In this document: in pieces, positions 8,918 to 18,726 of the stretch | Layout of the letters: every line of letters starts with the position of its first letter | Numbering within the stretch: position 1 is the stretch's first letter | Assembly: GCA_017306865.1 (NCBI GenBank) | Contig: JAFKHH010000020.1 | Coordinates: 62,001 to 126,000 of the forward strand | DNA length: 64,000 bases | Direction of reading: 5' to 3' | Source: Filimonas sp. | Lineage (GTDB): Bacteria > Bacteroidota > Bacteroidia > Chitinophagales > Chitinophagaceae | Position numbers and translations under genes: made by a program | The notes under the pieces: model-generated | What the model saw: only the letters and a program-made list of their open reading frames with translations | What the model was told of the DNA's origin: nothing | The model's database searches: none

Positions 8918-9817
8918 ATGAATAATCCAGTGAATCAGTATTTGAGAGTAGCTTTTGTCATTGTTACTTATAACAGACAGGAAGATCTAAGAAATTGTGT
9001 AACCTCTATAAACAGTCAAAATGTAATAGAGCCTGTAATTTTTATTGTAGATAATGCTTCTTCAAAGGAAACGAAAGAACTCCTCAAGCAATACGAAAAT
9101 GTCGTTTATATAGACCCTTCATACAACAGCGGACCTGCAGGTGGATTTGCTATTGGTATGCAAAAAGCTTTTGAAAACGGGTTCCCTTATTATTGTTTAT
9201 GTAATGACGACAATATATTCGAAGATGATAACGTGCTAAGCAAAATGCTTGATCAATACCAGGTATTGCAATCTCAAAACCCGGCATTTCTTACGTTAAG
9301 ACTTATTTTCGACGAGACATATTACCCGGCTACATTTTGGAATGGGCTTTTTTATCAAAAACGTATTAACATACAGCAGCCTTTTCATAAATCAGATATA
9401 ATCACCTTTAACGGAGCCTTAATAAATCATCAGGCAATTGCGTCAGTAGGGTTTCCTAACGAGAAATATTTTATGATGATGGAGGAAGTTGAATATTGTC
9501 TTCGTATTGTAGATAAAGGGTTTAATAACTATATAATGCCCGGTGGGATCATAGATCTGAAAAGAGGTTCAATGGATAAAGTGCCCCTATGGCGACAATA
9601 TTATCAATCGAGAAACCAGGTGTACATGACTTTGTGGGAGCGAAAATCTTTTAAAGAAATTAGTCTCTGTTTCTTCCGTCAGGTAAAATTCATATATGGA
9701 ATTGTACGGTACCAGGATAAAAAAGCAAAACGTATTTACTACCGGTTGAAAGGCGTTTTTCACGGACTAACTGGGAAGATGGGCGTCACCATTAATCCCG
9801 CTACTTTTAAAGCATGA
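8918..9817 (+). CDS. Glycosyltransferase family 2 (GlfT2/rhamnosyltransferase-like)
   Basis: 299 residues. AFVIVTYNRQEDL and IVDNASSKET mark the GT-A nucleotide-binding half. NSGPAGGFAIGM and the CNDDNIFEDD acidic motif (about residues 98-107) are typical of the galactofuranosyl/rhamnosyl GT2 branch. MMEEVEYCLRI supplies the acceptor-side acidic residues. The C-terminus contains the WRQYYQSRNQ segment seen in this branch. It is the fourth of five consecutive GT2 genes and overlaps the next by ATGA. Transfer of galactofuranose or a 6-deoxyhexose is possible but unproven. Confidence 0.88.
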   Translation: MNNPVNQYLRVAFVIVTYNRQEDLRNCVTSINSQNVIEPVIFIVDNASSKETKELLKQYENVVYIDPSYNSGPAGGFAIGMQKAFENGFPYYCLCNDDNIFEDDNVLSKMLDQYQVLQSQNPAFLTLRLIFDETYYPATFWNGLFYQKRINIQQPFHKSDIITFNGALINHQAIASVGFPNEKYFMMMEEVEYCLRIVDKGFNNYIMPGGIIDLKRGSMDKVPLWRQYYQSRNQVYMTLWERKSFKEISLCFFRQVKFIYGIVRYQDKKAKRIYYRLKGVFHGLTGKMGVTINPATFKA

Positions 9818-10728
9818 TCCACGAATTAATATCTGTAGTACTTCCAACCTATAATAGAAGTAAAAGGGTGCAAAACGCTATTAATAGTGTTTTACAACAA
9901 ACTTATACTAATTGGGAGCTGTTGGTTATAGACGATTGCTCTACAGACGACACGAGAGAAGTTGTACGCGCATATAACGATGACCGTATTAAATACGTGA
10001 AACTGGAAAAGAATAGTGGCGTTTCCAATGCGCGTAATGAAGGCATTAAAATGGCTGCAGGCGCTTATATAACTTTTATTGATTCTGATGATGAGTTTTT
10101 ACCTGCAAAAATTGAGAAGCAATATACATGGATGAAGTCTTCCACAGACCCATTACTTAAAATAGTTACCTGTGGTAGGATTGATTATAGAAATGAGCAA
10201 CCATACCTTCGCTTTATTCCTAAAGAGTTCCCAGATACATATATGAGATTATTGGGACGGAAAAAAGGAATAGGAGCGGGTACCCCTTTTTTAATGGTGA
10301 AAGCTGATATATTTAAAACAGGTGATTTCTTTTTTGATGTGGGCTTTCCAGCAATGGAAGATTGGGATTTTGTTTTGAAGATCACTGCGCAGTATCATTT
10401 TTCAGTTGTACCGGAAATTTTAGTGAAAGTAAATCACCACACTGAAGATAGGGTACACTCAAATAAAAATGCCCTTACTGCTATACAAATGCAGTACCAT
10501 AAATATTTGCCCATACTGAAAGAAAACCGAGCCCAACATAGATCCTTTATAAATAAAGTAGCAATGTTATTGCTTGCTTTTTCTGGAAATAATGAATCAG
10601 CTAAATTTTATCGTTCTCAACTCCAGGAAAATAAATTGTGGGGGACTCAACAGTCTATACAATACATTGGTTTAAAGCTGGCTAAAAAAGCACTCATCAG
10701 GAAAATAATTTTAAAAGTATCCAACTAG
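9814..10728 (+). CDS. Glycosyltransferase family 2
   Basis: 304 residues, starting inside the preceding stop (ATGA). SVVLPTYNRSKRVQ, VIDDCSTDDT and FIDSDDEFL (DxD near residues 89-93) define a canonical GT2 enzyme. An AMEDWDFVLK segment forms the acceptor-side ED motif. It probably transfers a hexose or modified sugar to the lipid-linked repeat unit. It ends one base before the acyltransferase gene start, so the operon continues. No transmembrane helices are evident. Confidence 0.9.
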   Translation: MIHELISVVLPTYNRSKRVQNAINSVLQQTYTNWELLVIDDCSTDDTREVVRAYNDDRIKYVKLEKNSGVSNARNEGIKMAAGAYITFIDSDDEFLPAKIEKQYTWMKSSTDPLLKIVTCGRIDYRNEQPYLRFIPKEFPDTYMRLLGRKKGIGAGTPFLMVKADIFKTGDFFFDVGFPAMEDWDFVLKITAQYHFSVVPEILVKVNHHTEDRVHSNKNALTAIQMQYHKYLPILKENRAQHRSFINKVAMLLLAFSGNNESAKFYRSQLQENKLWGTQQSIQYIGLKLAKKALIRKIILKVSN

Positions 10729-10729
10729 C

Positions 10730-11809
10730 ATGATCAAGCCCTTAACGTCTCTTCGTTTCTTTTTCGCTTTATTGGTGTTTTTTATGCATGTATCATTTTG
10801 TTTTCCTGCAGCTATTAACGCCTCTTGGTATTTACAAATAGAAAATCACTTTTTTAAGGAAGGATTTGTAGGTGTTGGCTTTTTCTTCACTTTAAGCGGG
10901 TTTATCTTATCCTACTCGTATGAAAAGAAAATATTGAACAGTGACATATCGTATAAAGATTTTTTAGTTGCACGTATAGCCAGAATATATCCATTACATA
11001 TCGTTACTATGTTACTGGCAGCTCCATTAATGCTGTCAGATTTTCTGCATAATAAAATACTTTGGTTGGTGAAACTGGTTTGCAACCTTTTGCTTGTACA
11101 AAGTTTTATTTCTTATGAGCACGTTTATTCGTCGTTCAATATGGTTTCCTGGAGTTTGTCAGACGAAATGTTCTTTTATGCCCTTTTTCCTATCTTAATC
11201 TTTTTTGTAAGTAGAAATGCGAAGAATAAATATGTGCTTATAAGCTTGCTTATTTTGGTGCCAGTAATTGTTTTTCTATTAGGAGATCATAGGCCGTGGT
11301 ATAATTTCTATATCAATCCATTTCTCCGAGTTACAGACTTCATCCTGGGTATTCTACTTTATAAACTAAGTAAGCAGGCTAAAGCAATTTCTTTTGCGAA
11401 GGCTTCAATCCTGGAAATAGCTGCCATCGGGTTATTAATTACTTTTTTTTCCATCAACGCCTATATACCAGAAGTTTATCGGTATAGCTGCTTTTATTGG
11501 CTACCTATTGCTGTTATTATATTCATTTTTTCCATGAGCAAGGGATGGTTGTCAAACATTCTTTCTTCTAAATACCTGGTTTTATTAGGCGAGATCAGTT
11601 TCGCATTTTACTTGTTACATGATCTTGTGCTGCGAGGCGTTAAAATAGCGTCAAAGCGTTTTTATCAGTTTGACAGTGTTGTATTGATAATCATTTCATT
11701 GGTACTCACTATCGCTTTAAGCTACTTCTTTCATAAGAGAGTAGAGCTGCCAATGAATATATATATCAAGAAACGATGGGCAAATAGAAAAAAGGTACAG
11801 GTAAGCTAA
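10730..11809 (+). CDS. Acyltransferase family 3 (OafA-like O-acetyltransferase)
   Basis: 359 residues, almost entirely hydrophobic, with about ten membrane helices. The N-terminal segment LTSLRFFFALLVFFMH and the downstream GVGFFFTLSGFILSY motif are diagnostic of the integral-membrane acyltransferase-3 family. The conserved His in FMH and the Arg of the ARIARIYPLHI segment are present. These proteins carry acyl groups, usually acetyl, across the membrane onto sugars of O-antigen, capsule or exopolysaccharide. It lies within the glycosyltransferase run, so the target is presumably the same polymer. A second member is encoded at 19697-20788. Confidence 0.92.
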   Translation: MIKPLTSLRFFFALLVFFMHVSFCFPAAINASWYLQIENHFFKEGFVGVGFFFTLSGFILSYSYEKKILNSDISYKDFLVARIARIYPLHIVTMLLAAPLMLSDFLHNKILWLVKLVCNLLLVQSFISYEHVYSSFNMVSWSLSDEMFFYALFPILIFFVSRNAKNKYVLISLLILVPVIVFLLGDHRPWYNFYINPFLRVTDFILGILLYKLSKQAKAISFAKASILEIAAIGLLITFFSINAYIPEVYRYSCFYWLPIAVIIFIFSMSKGWLSNILSSKYLVLLGEISFAFYLLHDLVLRGVKIASKRFYQFDSVVLIIISLVLTIALSYFFHKRVELPMNIYIKKRWANRKKVQVS

Positions 11810-11819
11810 ATTATAAACA

Positions 11820-12944
11820 GTGAAGATTTTTTTTGTTATTGATACATTAGAGACCGGTGGTGCAGAAAAAAGTATCCTGGAGATCGCATCGCGCTTGCCG
11901 GAAGACTTAGTGCCATATATAATTACGTTTTATAAGACACGCAATCCTATAACCACTAGCGTACAACAGTCTGCAAAGATTCATTTTGTTCATTTTGATA
12001 TGGAAGAGAAGTATGGCTTTAAAAAAGGCCGCAAACTATTTTCTGAGCTGTGTAAAACGGAAAACCCTAATATAGTAGTAGCTACACTTTTCCGTTCTGA
12101 AATCATTACTCGTGTCGTTTGTAAAAAAATGAATATTCCTAATATAGGAACCTTTGTCAATGACACATACTCTCCTTATGAACTGCAATCTCTTTCTGCA
12201 ACGATGAGATTGAAAATAGGGTTCTTTAAAATAGTCAATTCATTTACTGCAAGGTATTGTACCCATTTTCTGTCCAATGCACAAAGCATCAAAGTGAGTA
12301 ATGCCAAGGCGTTAAAAATTCCTGCTGACAAAATAAGTGTAATATATAGAGGACGGGATATTTCAAAGTTCACATATAGGGAACAAAAAGAAAAGAGTAA
12401 TGGTGTGATTCGTTTTTTAAATGTCGGACGATTGTTGCCAAGAAAAGGACAAGCTGAACTAATACAAGCTTTTGCGCTTTTTCAAAAAAAATACCCCGTG
12501 GCTAGTCTTAGTATTGCAGGAGAAGGAAGGTATAGGGCAGAACTGGAGCGTTTGATTAATGAAAATAACTTACAGGAATGTGTGCAACTCCTGGGAACAA
12601 GCAGCGATGTGAACGCATTATTTCAACACCATGATTTTTTTGTATTTCCTTCACATTATGAAGGCTTTAGTGGTGCAGTGGTAGAGGCAATGCTTGCGGG
12701 CGCTCCTGTTATTGCATCTGATATAGAAATGAATAAGGAAGCTATATCCCATCTGCAAACGGGCTATCTTTTCCCCGTAAAAAATGCTGTAGCTATGGCA
12801 GATGCTATGGAATATGCAGTGAAGAATAGGGAAAAAATGCAAACGATGGCTAAAAACGCCAGGCAATATGCCATAGACAACTTTGACATAAATAAGATCG
12901 CATTGGCACACGCAGACTTTTACAAAAAAATAATTAGCCAATAA
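11820..12944 (+). CDS. Glycosyltransferase family 4
   Basis: 374 residues with a GT-B fold. The N-terminal VIDTLETGGAEKSIL is the GT4 acceptor-domain signature, VGRLLPRKGQAELI starts the donor-binding domain (about residue 200), and FPSHYEGFSGAVVEAM (about 277-292) contains the E-x7-E retaining motif. The enzyme likely adds a sugar with retention of configuration to the lipid-linked intermediate. The start is GTG at 11820, ten bases after the acyltransferase stop. The next gene starts two bases after its stop. Confidence 0.92.
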   Translation: MKIFFVIDTLETGGAEKSILEIASRLPEDLVPYIITFYKTRNPITTSVQQSAKIHFVHFDMEEKYGFKKGRKLFSELCKTENPNIVVATLFRSEIITRVVCKKMNIPNIGTFVNDTYSPYELQSLSATMRLKIGFFKIVNSFTARYCTHFLSNAQSIKVSNAKALKIPADKISVIYRGRDISKFTYREQKEKSNGVIRFLNVGRLLPRKGQAELIQAFALFQKKYPVASLSIAGEGRYRAELERLINENNLQECVQLLGTSSDVNALFQHHDFFVFPSHYEGFSGAVVEAMLAGAPVIASDIEMNKEAISHLQTGYLFPVKNAVAMADAMEYAVKNREKMQTMAKNARQYAIDNFDINKIALAHADFYKKIISQ

Positions 12945-12945
12945 C

Positions 12946-14016
12946 ATGCGAATACTCCAGGTAATACAGCAAAAACAATTGCGTGGCGCAGAGATGTTTG
13001 CAAGCCAGTTGTCCGGACACCTGGTTAAGCTGGGGCATGAAGTCATTATAGTGGCACTTTTTCCGGGAGATGCGGATTTGCCATTTACAGGTCAGATCAG
13101 GAAGTTGGATGCAAATAAGAAAAAACGATTTTGGGATTTAAGTGCATATAGACGTCTTGCTTATATAATAAAGGAGTTTAACCCCGATATTGTTCAGGCC
13201 AATGCAAGTGATTCTTTGAAGTATTCGGTATTTTCTAAAATGTTGTTTCGATGGAAACAACCTATTGTTTTTAGGAACGCAAGTATGATCAGTCGGTACA
13301 TGAAGAGTAAAACATCTTTGCTGGTCAATAGATTTTTGATGAAACGCGTGTCTATGGTAATTTCGGTAAGTGAAACTACCCGAAAAGATTTTATACAAAT
13401 ATTTCCTTTTCTAAAAGATCACACATCTGTTGTGCCAATTGGAATTGAATTACAAGAACATCATACGAGTGCTGCATCTCCCGTAAAAAATATATATGCA
13501 CACGTAGGTGGCTTCTCCTTCGAAAAAAATCATAAAGGACTAATCAATATTTTTTCAACCATATTAAAAGATCAGCCTGGCGCAATGCTCTGGCTTATAG
13601 GAGATGGCCCATTACGTAGTAATATAGAACAATATGTTCATGAACTGGGAATCCAGGATAATGTTGTTTTTTGGGGCAACAGGAATGATGTGTCTATACT
13701 CTTATGTCAGGCAAAAGCAATGTTGCTTACAAGTATTATTGAAGGGTTGCCTGCTGTGATATTAGAATCCTTTTATTGTAAGGTGCCGGTTATTTCCTAC
13801 AACGTAGGTGCGGTTTCGGAGTTGGTAAAGAATGGCGAAACAGGGTTCCTCGTCAACATAAATGATGAAGAAGCATTTGTACTCGCTGTAAACAATATGG
13901 AGCATCAGCCGCTGGCAACAATTATCAATAATGCGCATAACACTGTAATCAATTCATTCACTAATCAAAAAATTGCTACTCAATTAGTGAAAATATTTGA
14001 GTCGAGCTTAAACTAG
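12946..14016 (+). CDS. Glycosyltransferase family 4
   Basis: 356 residues, GT-B fold. The N-terminus ILQVIQQKQLRGAEMFA matches the GT4 beginning with the G-AE motif. The donor domain includes HVGGFSFEKNHKGL and the retaining motif region SIIEGLPAVILESF (about residues 262-275). It is cytoplasmic or loosely membrane-bound and works on the exopolysaccharide repeat unit. It is closely spaced with the preceding GT4 and 11 bp from the MBOAT gene. Donor specificity cannot be read. Confidence 0.9.
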   Translation: MRILQVIQQKQLRGAEMFASQLSGHLVKLGHEVIIVALFPGDADLPFTGQIRKLDANKKKRFWDLSAYRRLAYIIKEFNPDIVQANASDSLKYSVFSKMLFRWKQPIVFRNASMISRYMKSKTSLLVNRFLMKRVSMVISVSETTRKDFIQIFPFLKDHTSVVPIGIELQEHHTSAASPVKNIYAHVGGFSFEKNHKGLINIFSTILKDQPGAMLWLIGDGPLRSNIEQYVHELGIQDNVVFWGNRNDVSILLCQAKAMLLTSIIEGLPAVILESFYCKVPVISYNVGAVSELVKNGETGFLVNINDEEAFVLAVNNMEHQPLATIINNAHNTVINSFTNQKIATQLVKIFESSLN

Positions 14017-14027
14017 CCCTTTAAAAA

Positions 14028-15446
14028 ATGTTATTTAATTCAATAGAGTTTTTTGTTTTTCTATTTGTTGTATTTTTTCTTTACTGGTTTGTTTTCAATA
14101 AAAAATTAGCGTTTCAGAATTTTTTCCTACTCATAGCCAGTTATTTTTTTTATGCCTGGTGGGATTGGCGATTTTTGCTATTATTACTATTGTCAACTGT
14201 TATAGATTATTCATTTGGACTGGCTGTAGAAAAAGCAAAAAACAAGAAATTCTATTTAGTATTAAGCATAGTTAATAATCTTGGTGTCTTATTTTTCTTT
14301 AAGTATTACAATTTTTTCATTTCTTCATTTGCGCAGCTTGGCGAAAAAATTGGCCTGCATTTCAGTCCCCTCCTGCTAAATATCGCATTGCCTGTAGGCA
14401 TATCTTTCTATACTTTTCATGGCATGTCCTATGTTTTTGACATATATAATGGAAAATCTAAAGCAACTAAAAATTTTAATGATTATGCCGTTTTTGTTTG
14501 CTTCTTTCCATTACTTGTTGCCGGCCCAATAGAGCGAGCCTCACATTTATTACCACAAGTACAGACAAGACGCATATTCAAATACGAACAGGCTGTACAA
14601 GGGATGCGCCTGATGCTCTGGGGCTTTTTCAAAAAAGTTGTTATAGCCGATACACTTGCAAATGTTGTAAATACGATTTTTGGCAACTATCATCAGTATA
14701 ATGGTGCCACGCTTGTATTGGGAGCTGTGTTATTTGCATTCCAGATATATGGAGACTTTAGTGGCTATACAGATATTGCATTAGGAACAGCAAAACTTTT
14801 TGGTTTTGAATTACTGACCAACTTTAAGTTCCCGTACTTCTCTAGGAATATTGCAGAGTTTTGGCGGCGTTGGCATATATCCTTGTCCTCATGGTTCAGG
14901 GACTATCTTTATATACCATTAGGAGGATCTAAGAAAGGGCATACAAAAGCAATCAGGAATACATTTATAATTTTCCTTGTTAGCGGATTTTGGCACGGCG
15001 CCAATTGGACATTTATTGCATGGGGTGCATTGCACGCCTTACTATTCATTCCACTACTACTTGCAAAGAGAAACCGCGTATTTACCGATAATGTAGTGGC
15101 CTATGACAGGCGGGTACCAAACCTGAAAGAATTGGGTGCCATGATTACGACTTTTGTACTGGTAACCATAGGATGGATATTTTTCAGATCGGCTACCATA
15201 ACAGATGCAGCTTATTATATTGGTAATATGCGAAAGGGCTTGTTTACTAAACCCCTTTTCCTGGACTCATTGGTATATGTAGTAGTATTCCTTATAGCCG
15301 ATTGGTTACAACGGCGGGATGAAAGAAATGTATTAAACATACAATCCAAACCGGTACGGTATTTTATTTATTTTGTTATGGTTGCTTTAATTATTCTTCA
15401 TTTTCCTTATATAAATAAGGCTCAATTTATCTACTTCCAGTTCTAG
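14028..15446 (+). CDS. MBOAT O-acyltransferase (AlgI-like)
   Basis: 472 residues with around ten to twelve membrane helices. It has the AlgI-type pattern: early FNSIEFFVFL, ASYFFYAWWDWRF, WRRWHISLSSWFRDYLY and the catalytic-histidine segment SGFWHGANWTFIAWG (about residues 321-335). MBOAT proteins move acetyl groups through the inner membrane for O-acetylation of secreted polysaccharides such as alginate. The following gene encodes an SGNH-like periplasmic protein, the usual partner that places the acetyl group on the sugar. The length is normal for the family. High confidence in family; the acylated polymer is inferred from the locus. Confidence 0.95.
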   Translation: MLFNSIEFFVFLFVVFFLYWFVFNKKLAFQNFFLLIASYFFYAWWDWRFLLLLLLSTVIDYSFGLAVEKAKNKKFYLVLSIVNNLGVLFFFKYYNFFISSFAQLGEKIGLHFSPLLLNIALPVGISFYTFHGMSYVFDIYNGKSKATKNFNDYAVFVCFFPLLVAGPIERASHLLPQVQTRRIFKYEQAVQGMRLMLWGFFKKVVIADTLANVVNTIFGNYHQYNGATLVLGAVLFAFQIYGDFSGYTDIALGTAKLFGFELLTNFKFPYFSRNIAEFWRRWHISLSSWFRDYLYIPLGGSKKGHTKAIRNTFIIFLVSGFWHGANWTFIAWGALHALLFIPLLLAKRNRVFTDNVVAYDRRVPNLKELGAMITTFVLVTIGWIFFRSATITDAAYYIGNMRKGLFTKPLFLDSLVYVVVFLIADWLQRRDERNVLNIQSKPVRYFIYFVMVALIILHFPYINKAQFIYFQF

Positions 15447-15449
15447 TGT

Positions 15450-16382
15450 ATGAATAAGTTCTTGATCAAAGCGTTTGTATTTATATCAATTTCTATTGTT
15501 GTAATGCTTTTGTGCTTAAGTATATTAAATCCCAGGTGGGTTGAAGGGCGCAAAAAAATCTTCCTGGCAGATAACAATATTAAAAACTATGATCTTCTGG
15601 TCATGGGGTCATCCAGGGCAGAACATGTGATAAATGTTGCGCTTTTTGATACCGCAAAATATAAAGTATTTAATATAGCTGAAGATGGCCATGGATTAGT
15701 TTCTAATTATTTAATGCTTAAGGTGCTGTTGGAAAAATATCATCTTACAACTAAACGTGTCTTATTGCAAGTAGATGAAAGTGCATTCAATGGTTCCGTT
15801 GGGTTTAAGTCTAAATTCAGAGATGATTTCTTTATCTCAGATATTAGAGATGCTGAAGTGTTTGCTGCATTTAGAAAATATAAGGGCTTTTCTTTGGCAT
15901 ATGTGCTTCATACATTTCCATTCCTGGGCAACCTCATATATGGGAGTTTTAAAGAGCTGCCTCATTTATATAACCTTTCATTGAGAAATGCTGCAAGAAA
16001 ACAGTATAGGAACATTTTTTCTGGATTAGGCTCAACCAAAGGATATGAAGCGTTGGCTCCCATGAATAATATCATAACTGAAAGAAAAGAGTTTGTAATA
16101 GAACAAGATGATGTTCAATATTTTGAAGCATTTGTAAAGCTTTGTAAAACCCATAACATAGAATTGATACTTTACCGGGCACCGATGCTAGACTGTACAA
16201 AAATTAATTCTATAAAATTTGATCAATATATAGCTGCTTTCTGCGCAACGAACAGAGTTCGGTTTATTGACCTGAAATGCGCTTACCCCGATAGTAAGTA
16301 TTATAAAGATCAGATGCACATTGCAGATAGTGCCGCAACAGGTATAACGAATGGTATGATCGATTCATTAAAAATGCGATAG
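15450..16382 (+). CDS. SGNH-hydrolase-like periplasmic protein, partner of MBOAT
   Basis: 310 residues with one N-terminal membrane anchor (about residues 5-27) and the rest periplasmic. The segment LLVMGSSRAEH (about 49-59) is a GxSR block-I motif like that of AlgX/DltD/PatB-type SGNH proteins. A C-terminal SDS-like region, with DQMHIADSAA near 289-298, provides a plausible DxxH catalytic pair. It starts 4 bp after the MBOAT gene. The expected role is to accept the acetyl group exported by the MBOAT protein and transfer it to the polysaccharide. Sequence similarity outside these motifs is low, so this is motif- and context-based. Confidence 0.78.
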   Translation: MNKFLIKAFVFISISIVVMLLCLSILNPRWVEGRKKIFLADNNIKNYDLLVMGSSRAEHVINVALFDTAKYKVFNIAEDGHGLVSNYLMLKVLLEKYHLTTKRVLLQVDESAFNGSVGFKSKFRDDFFISDIRDAEVFAAFRKYKGFSLAYVLHTFPFLGNLIYGSFKELPHLYNLSLRNAARKQYRNIFSGLGSTKGYEALAPMNNIITERKEFVIEQDDVQYFEAFVKLCKTHNIELILYRAPMLDCTKINSIKFDQYIAAFCATNRVRFIDLKCAYPDSKYYKDQMHIADSAATGITNGMIDSLKMR

Positions 16383-16383
16383 A

Positions 16384-17508
16384 ATGGCAGAAGAAAAAAT
16401 CAGGGTCCTGCATATTATTAAATCACTAGGCCGGGGCGGTGCTGAGATGTTGTTGCCCGAGACGCTGACCCTTCATAATAAAGACAAATTTGAGTTTCAT
16501 TATATTTATTTCTTACCATGGAAAGATCAGGTTGTCGGGCAAATAAAGGATAGTGGGGGAACCGTAACGTGTATTCCTGCATCAAATAATATAAAGATTA
16601 TACTCTCAACGAGAAAAGTTGCGGCTTATATCAAGAAAAATAAGATCAAAATTGTGCATTGCCACTTACCATGGGCAGGTATTGTGGGACGGTTAAGCAG
16701 CAAACTGACCAGTGTAAAAGTGCTATACACAGAGCATAATAAATGGGAGCGTTATCATGCTTTAACTTATAAATTAAATAAGTTAACCTTTCCTTGGCAG
16801 GATATAGTAATACCCTGCTCAAAAGATGTGGAAACATCTATACGAACTCACTATACGAAAAGGAAACCGGAAATTTTTACTATACCTAATGGGGTTAATA
16901 CTCAAAAATTTTCCAGAGCCATCAATTTCGAAATTGATATACGGGAACAATTACAGTTAAAAAAAATAACAAGAGTTATTGGGATCATTTCTGTGTTTAG
17001 AGTACAAAAAAGGCTTTTTGATTGGCTTCATATTGCAAAAGAGCTTCACGACTTACATCCCGATACCTATTTTATAATTGTAGGAGATGGGCCATTGAAT
17101 GAGCAACTACGTGCAAAGGCCAAAGCGATGAATATGGAAGATTATCTCCATTTTTCCGGACTGCAATCAGAAGTTCGTCCCTATCTTAAAGCGATGGATA
17201 TTTTTATGATGACTTCTGAGTTTGAAGGGCTGCCTATTGCTTTACTTGAAGCGATGAGTTTGGGCTGCATCCCTGCATGTACATCTGCGGGCGGTATTCC
17301 GGAAGTGATAGAAAATAATTACAGTGGTCTTTTAGTAGACGTAAAAGAACCCAATCTTCTTTCCCGGAACATAAGCCAATTATTAGATGATTGGGATAAT
17401 AAATCTGAGATACTGTCAGCTAGTGCAAGAGAAACGGTCAGGCAGAAATTCAGCCTGGAAAAAATGGTGAATCAATTGGAAGCAGTTTATCAATCAGTAA
17501 AAGACTAA
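16384..17508 (+). CDS. Glycosyltransferase family 4
   Basis: 374 residues, GT-B fold. VLHIIKSLGRGGAEMLL marks the N-domain, and HCHLPWAGIVGRL the acceptor loop. The donor domain includes IISVFRVQKRLFDWL and TSEFEGLPIALLEAMSLG (about residues 278-295) with the E-x7-E retaining motif. It starts one base after the SGNH gene stop and is followed three bases later by the Wzy-like gene. It is one of several GT4 enzymes likely building the backbone of the repeat unit. Confidence 0.92.
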   Translation: MAEEKIRVLHIIKSLGRGGAEMLLPETLTLHNKDKFEFHYIYFLPWKDQVVGQIKDSGGTVTCIPASNNIKIILSTRKVAAYIKKNKIKIVHCHLPWAGIVGRLSSKLTSVKVLYTEHNKWERYHALTYKLNKLTFPWQDIVIPCSKDVETSIRTHYTKRKPEIFTIPNGVNTQKFSRAINFEIDIREQLQLKKITRVIGIISVFRVQKRLFDWLHIAKELHDLHPDTYFIIVGDGPLNEQLRAKAKAMNMEDYLHFSGLQSEVRPYLKAMDIFMMTSEFEGLPIALLEAMSLGCIPACTSAGGIPEVIENNYSGLLVDVKEPNLLSRNISQLLDDWDNKSEILSASARETVRQKFSLEKMVNQLEAVYQSVKD

Positions 17509-17511
17509 TAC

Positions 17512-18726
17512 GTGATAGGAGCATTTTGTTTAATAGTCATTTTATATTTTTTATCAGGCGTTATTATAGACGCGTATAAAAAAGAGCATAAATGGCTGGA
17601 TAATCTGTTGCTAAGAAAATTATACTGGTTCCATGTACTGTTTGCAATTGTATACTACATATATGCGCAAGTATTCAGATCGGATTCAGTAATGTATTTC
17701 TTTCGTACAAGTAAAGCCTATTCAAGCTGGCTGGAAGCATACACAACAGGAACCCAGTTCATAGATTTTATTGGCTATCCTTTTGTAAACTATCTCGGAT
17801 TCTCCTATGAAATGATGATGGTTCTTTTTGCTTGGTTTGCTTTTCTTGGCTTTATTTTCTTTTACATGTTCATGAAAGAAAATATACGCTTTAGACATAC
17901 ATTCCAAAATACAGATCTAATAACAATTCTGCTTTTTCTTCCTAACATGCATTTTTGGACCGTATCATTTGGTAAAGGCTCTTTTATTTTTTTAGGATTA
18001 GCCCTTGCGGCATACGGAATGTCAGATGTAATAAAAAGAAAATTAGCGTTGCTTACAGGATTATTGCTCGTCTATCACGTAAGGCCGCATGTTTTCTTAT
18101 TCATGGTTATAGGTATCGTTTTCGGATTTGTGACAGGAAGACAAAAAATTCCCGCCTACCAGAAAATGATAGTTTTTATTGGCTGTGCTATTGCAGGAAT
18201 AGTCTTGTATAATAAAATCCTGGCATTTGCAAATCTTGACAGCGAGAATGTGGTTGACAGCTTTCAGCAATTTTCTACTACCAGGTCTTATGAGCTGTCA
18301 AAGTCTGCAGGTTCGGGCCTCGATACATCTAATTATCCCTTATGGTTAAAACTTATTACGTTTTGGTTCAGACCACTTTTTTTTGACGCACCGGGTATAT
18401 TAGGGTTAATTGTTTCTGTAGAAAATTTATTTTACGTTATTATCGCATCTTCTCTTTTAAAGAAAAATTTTTTCAAATTTTTACGAAAGAGTTCTGCGGT
18501 TGTCAAATCCAGCCTTGTAATATTCATTGTCAGTTCAATAGCACTTTCTTCCACTATGTCTAACCTGGGAATTATTATCAGGCAGAAAAGCATGGTAATG
18601 TATTTTTTCTTTTTTGTCATTCTTTCATTTATGGATTATGAAAAGATGCAGGTATATATAAAGAAGAAAAGAAAAGCGGAGCGTAAAAAAAGACTAGAAC
18701 AACAAACATTAGGTCAAACTGTATGA
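17512..18726 (+). CDS. Polytopic membrane protein, candidate Wzy/EpsG-like polysaccharide polymerase
   Basis: 404 residues, about nine to ten hydrophobic helices and a strongly basic cytoplasmic tail (RKAERKKRLEQQ). No enzyme motif is diagnostic. The large loop between helices near residues 235-275, which contains TTRSYELSKSAGSG, resembles the periplasmic loop of O-antigen polymerases. Early charged motifs such as FRSDSVMYF are like those in EpsG-type proteins. No other polymerase candidate is visible in this locus, so a role joining repeat units in the periplasm is a reasonable inference. It starts at GTG 17512 and overlaps the deacetylase gene by ATGA. An alternative is an uncharacterised transporter. 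Confidence 0.8.
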   Translation: MIGAFCLIVILYFLSGVIIDAYKKEHKWLDNLLLRKLYWFHVLFAIVYYIYAQVFRSDSVMYFFRTSKAYSSWLEAYTTGTQFIDFIGYPFVNYLGFSYEMMMVLFAWFAFLGFIFFYMFMKENIRFRHTFQNTDLITILLFLPNMHFWTVSFGKGSFIFLGLALAAYGMSDVIKRKLALLTGLLLVYHVRPHVFLFMVIGIVFGFVTGRQKIPAYQKMIVFIGCAIAGIVLYNKILAFANLDSENVVDSFQQFSTTRSYELSKSAGSGLDTSNYPLWLKLITFWFRPLFFDAPGILGLIVSVENLFYVIIASSLLKKNFFKFLRKSSAVVKSSLVIFIVSSIALSSTMSNLGIIIRQKSMVMYFFFFVILSFMDYEKMQVYIKKKRKAERKKRLEQQTLGQTV

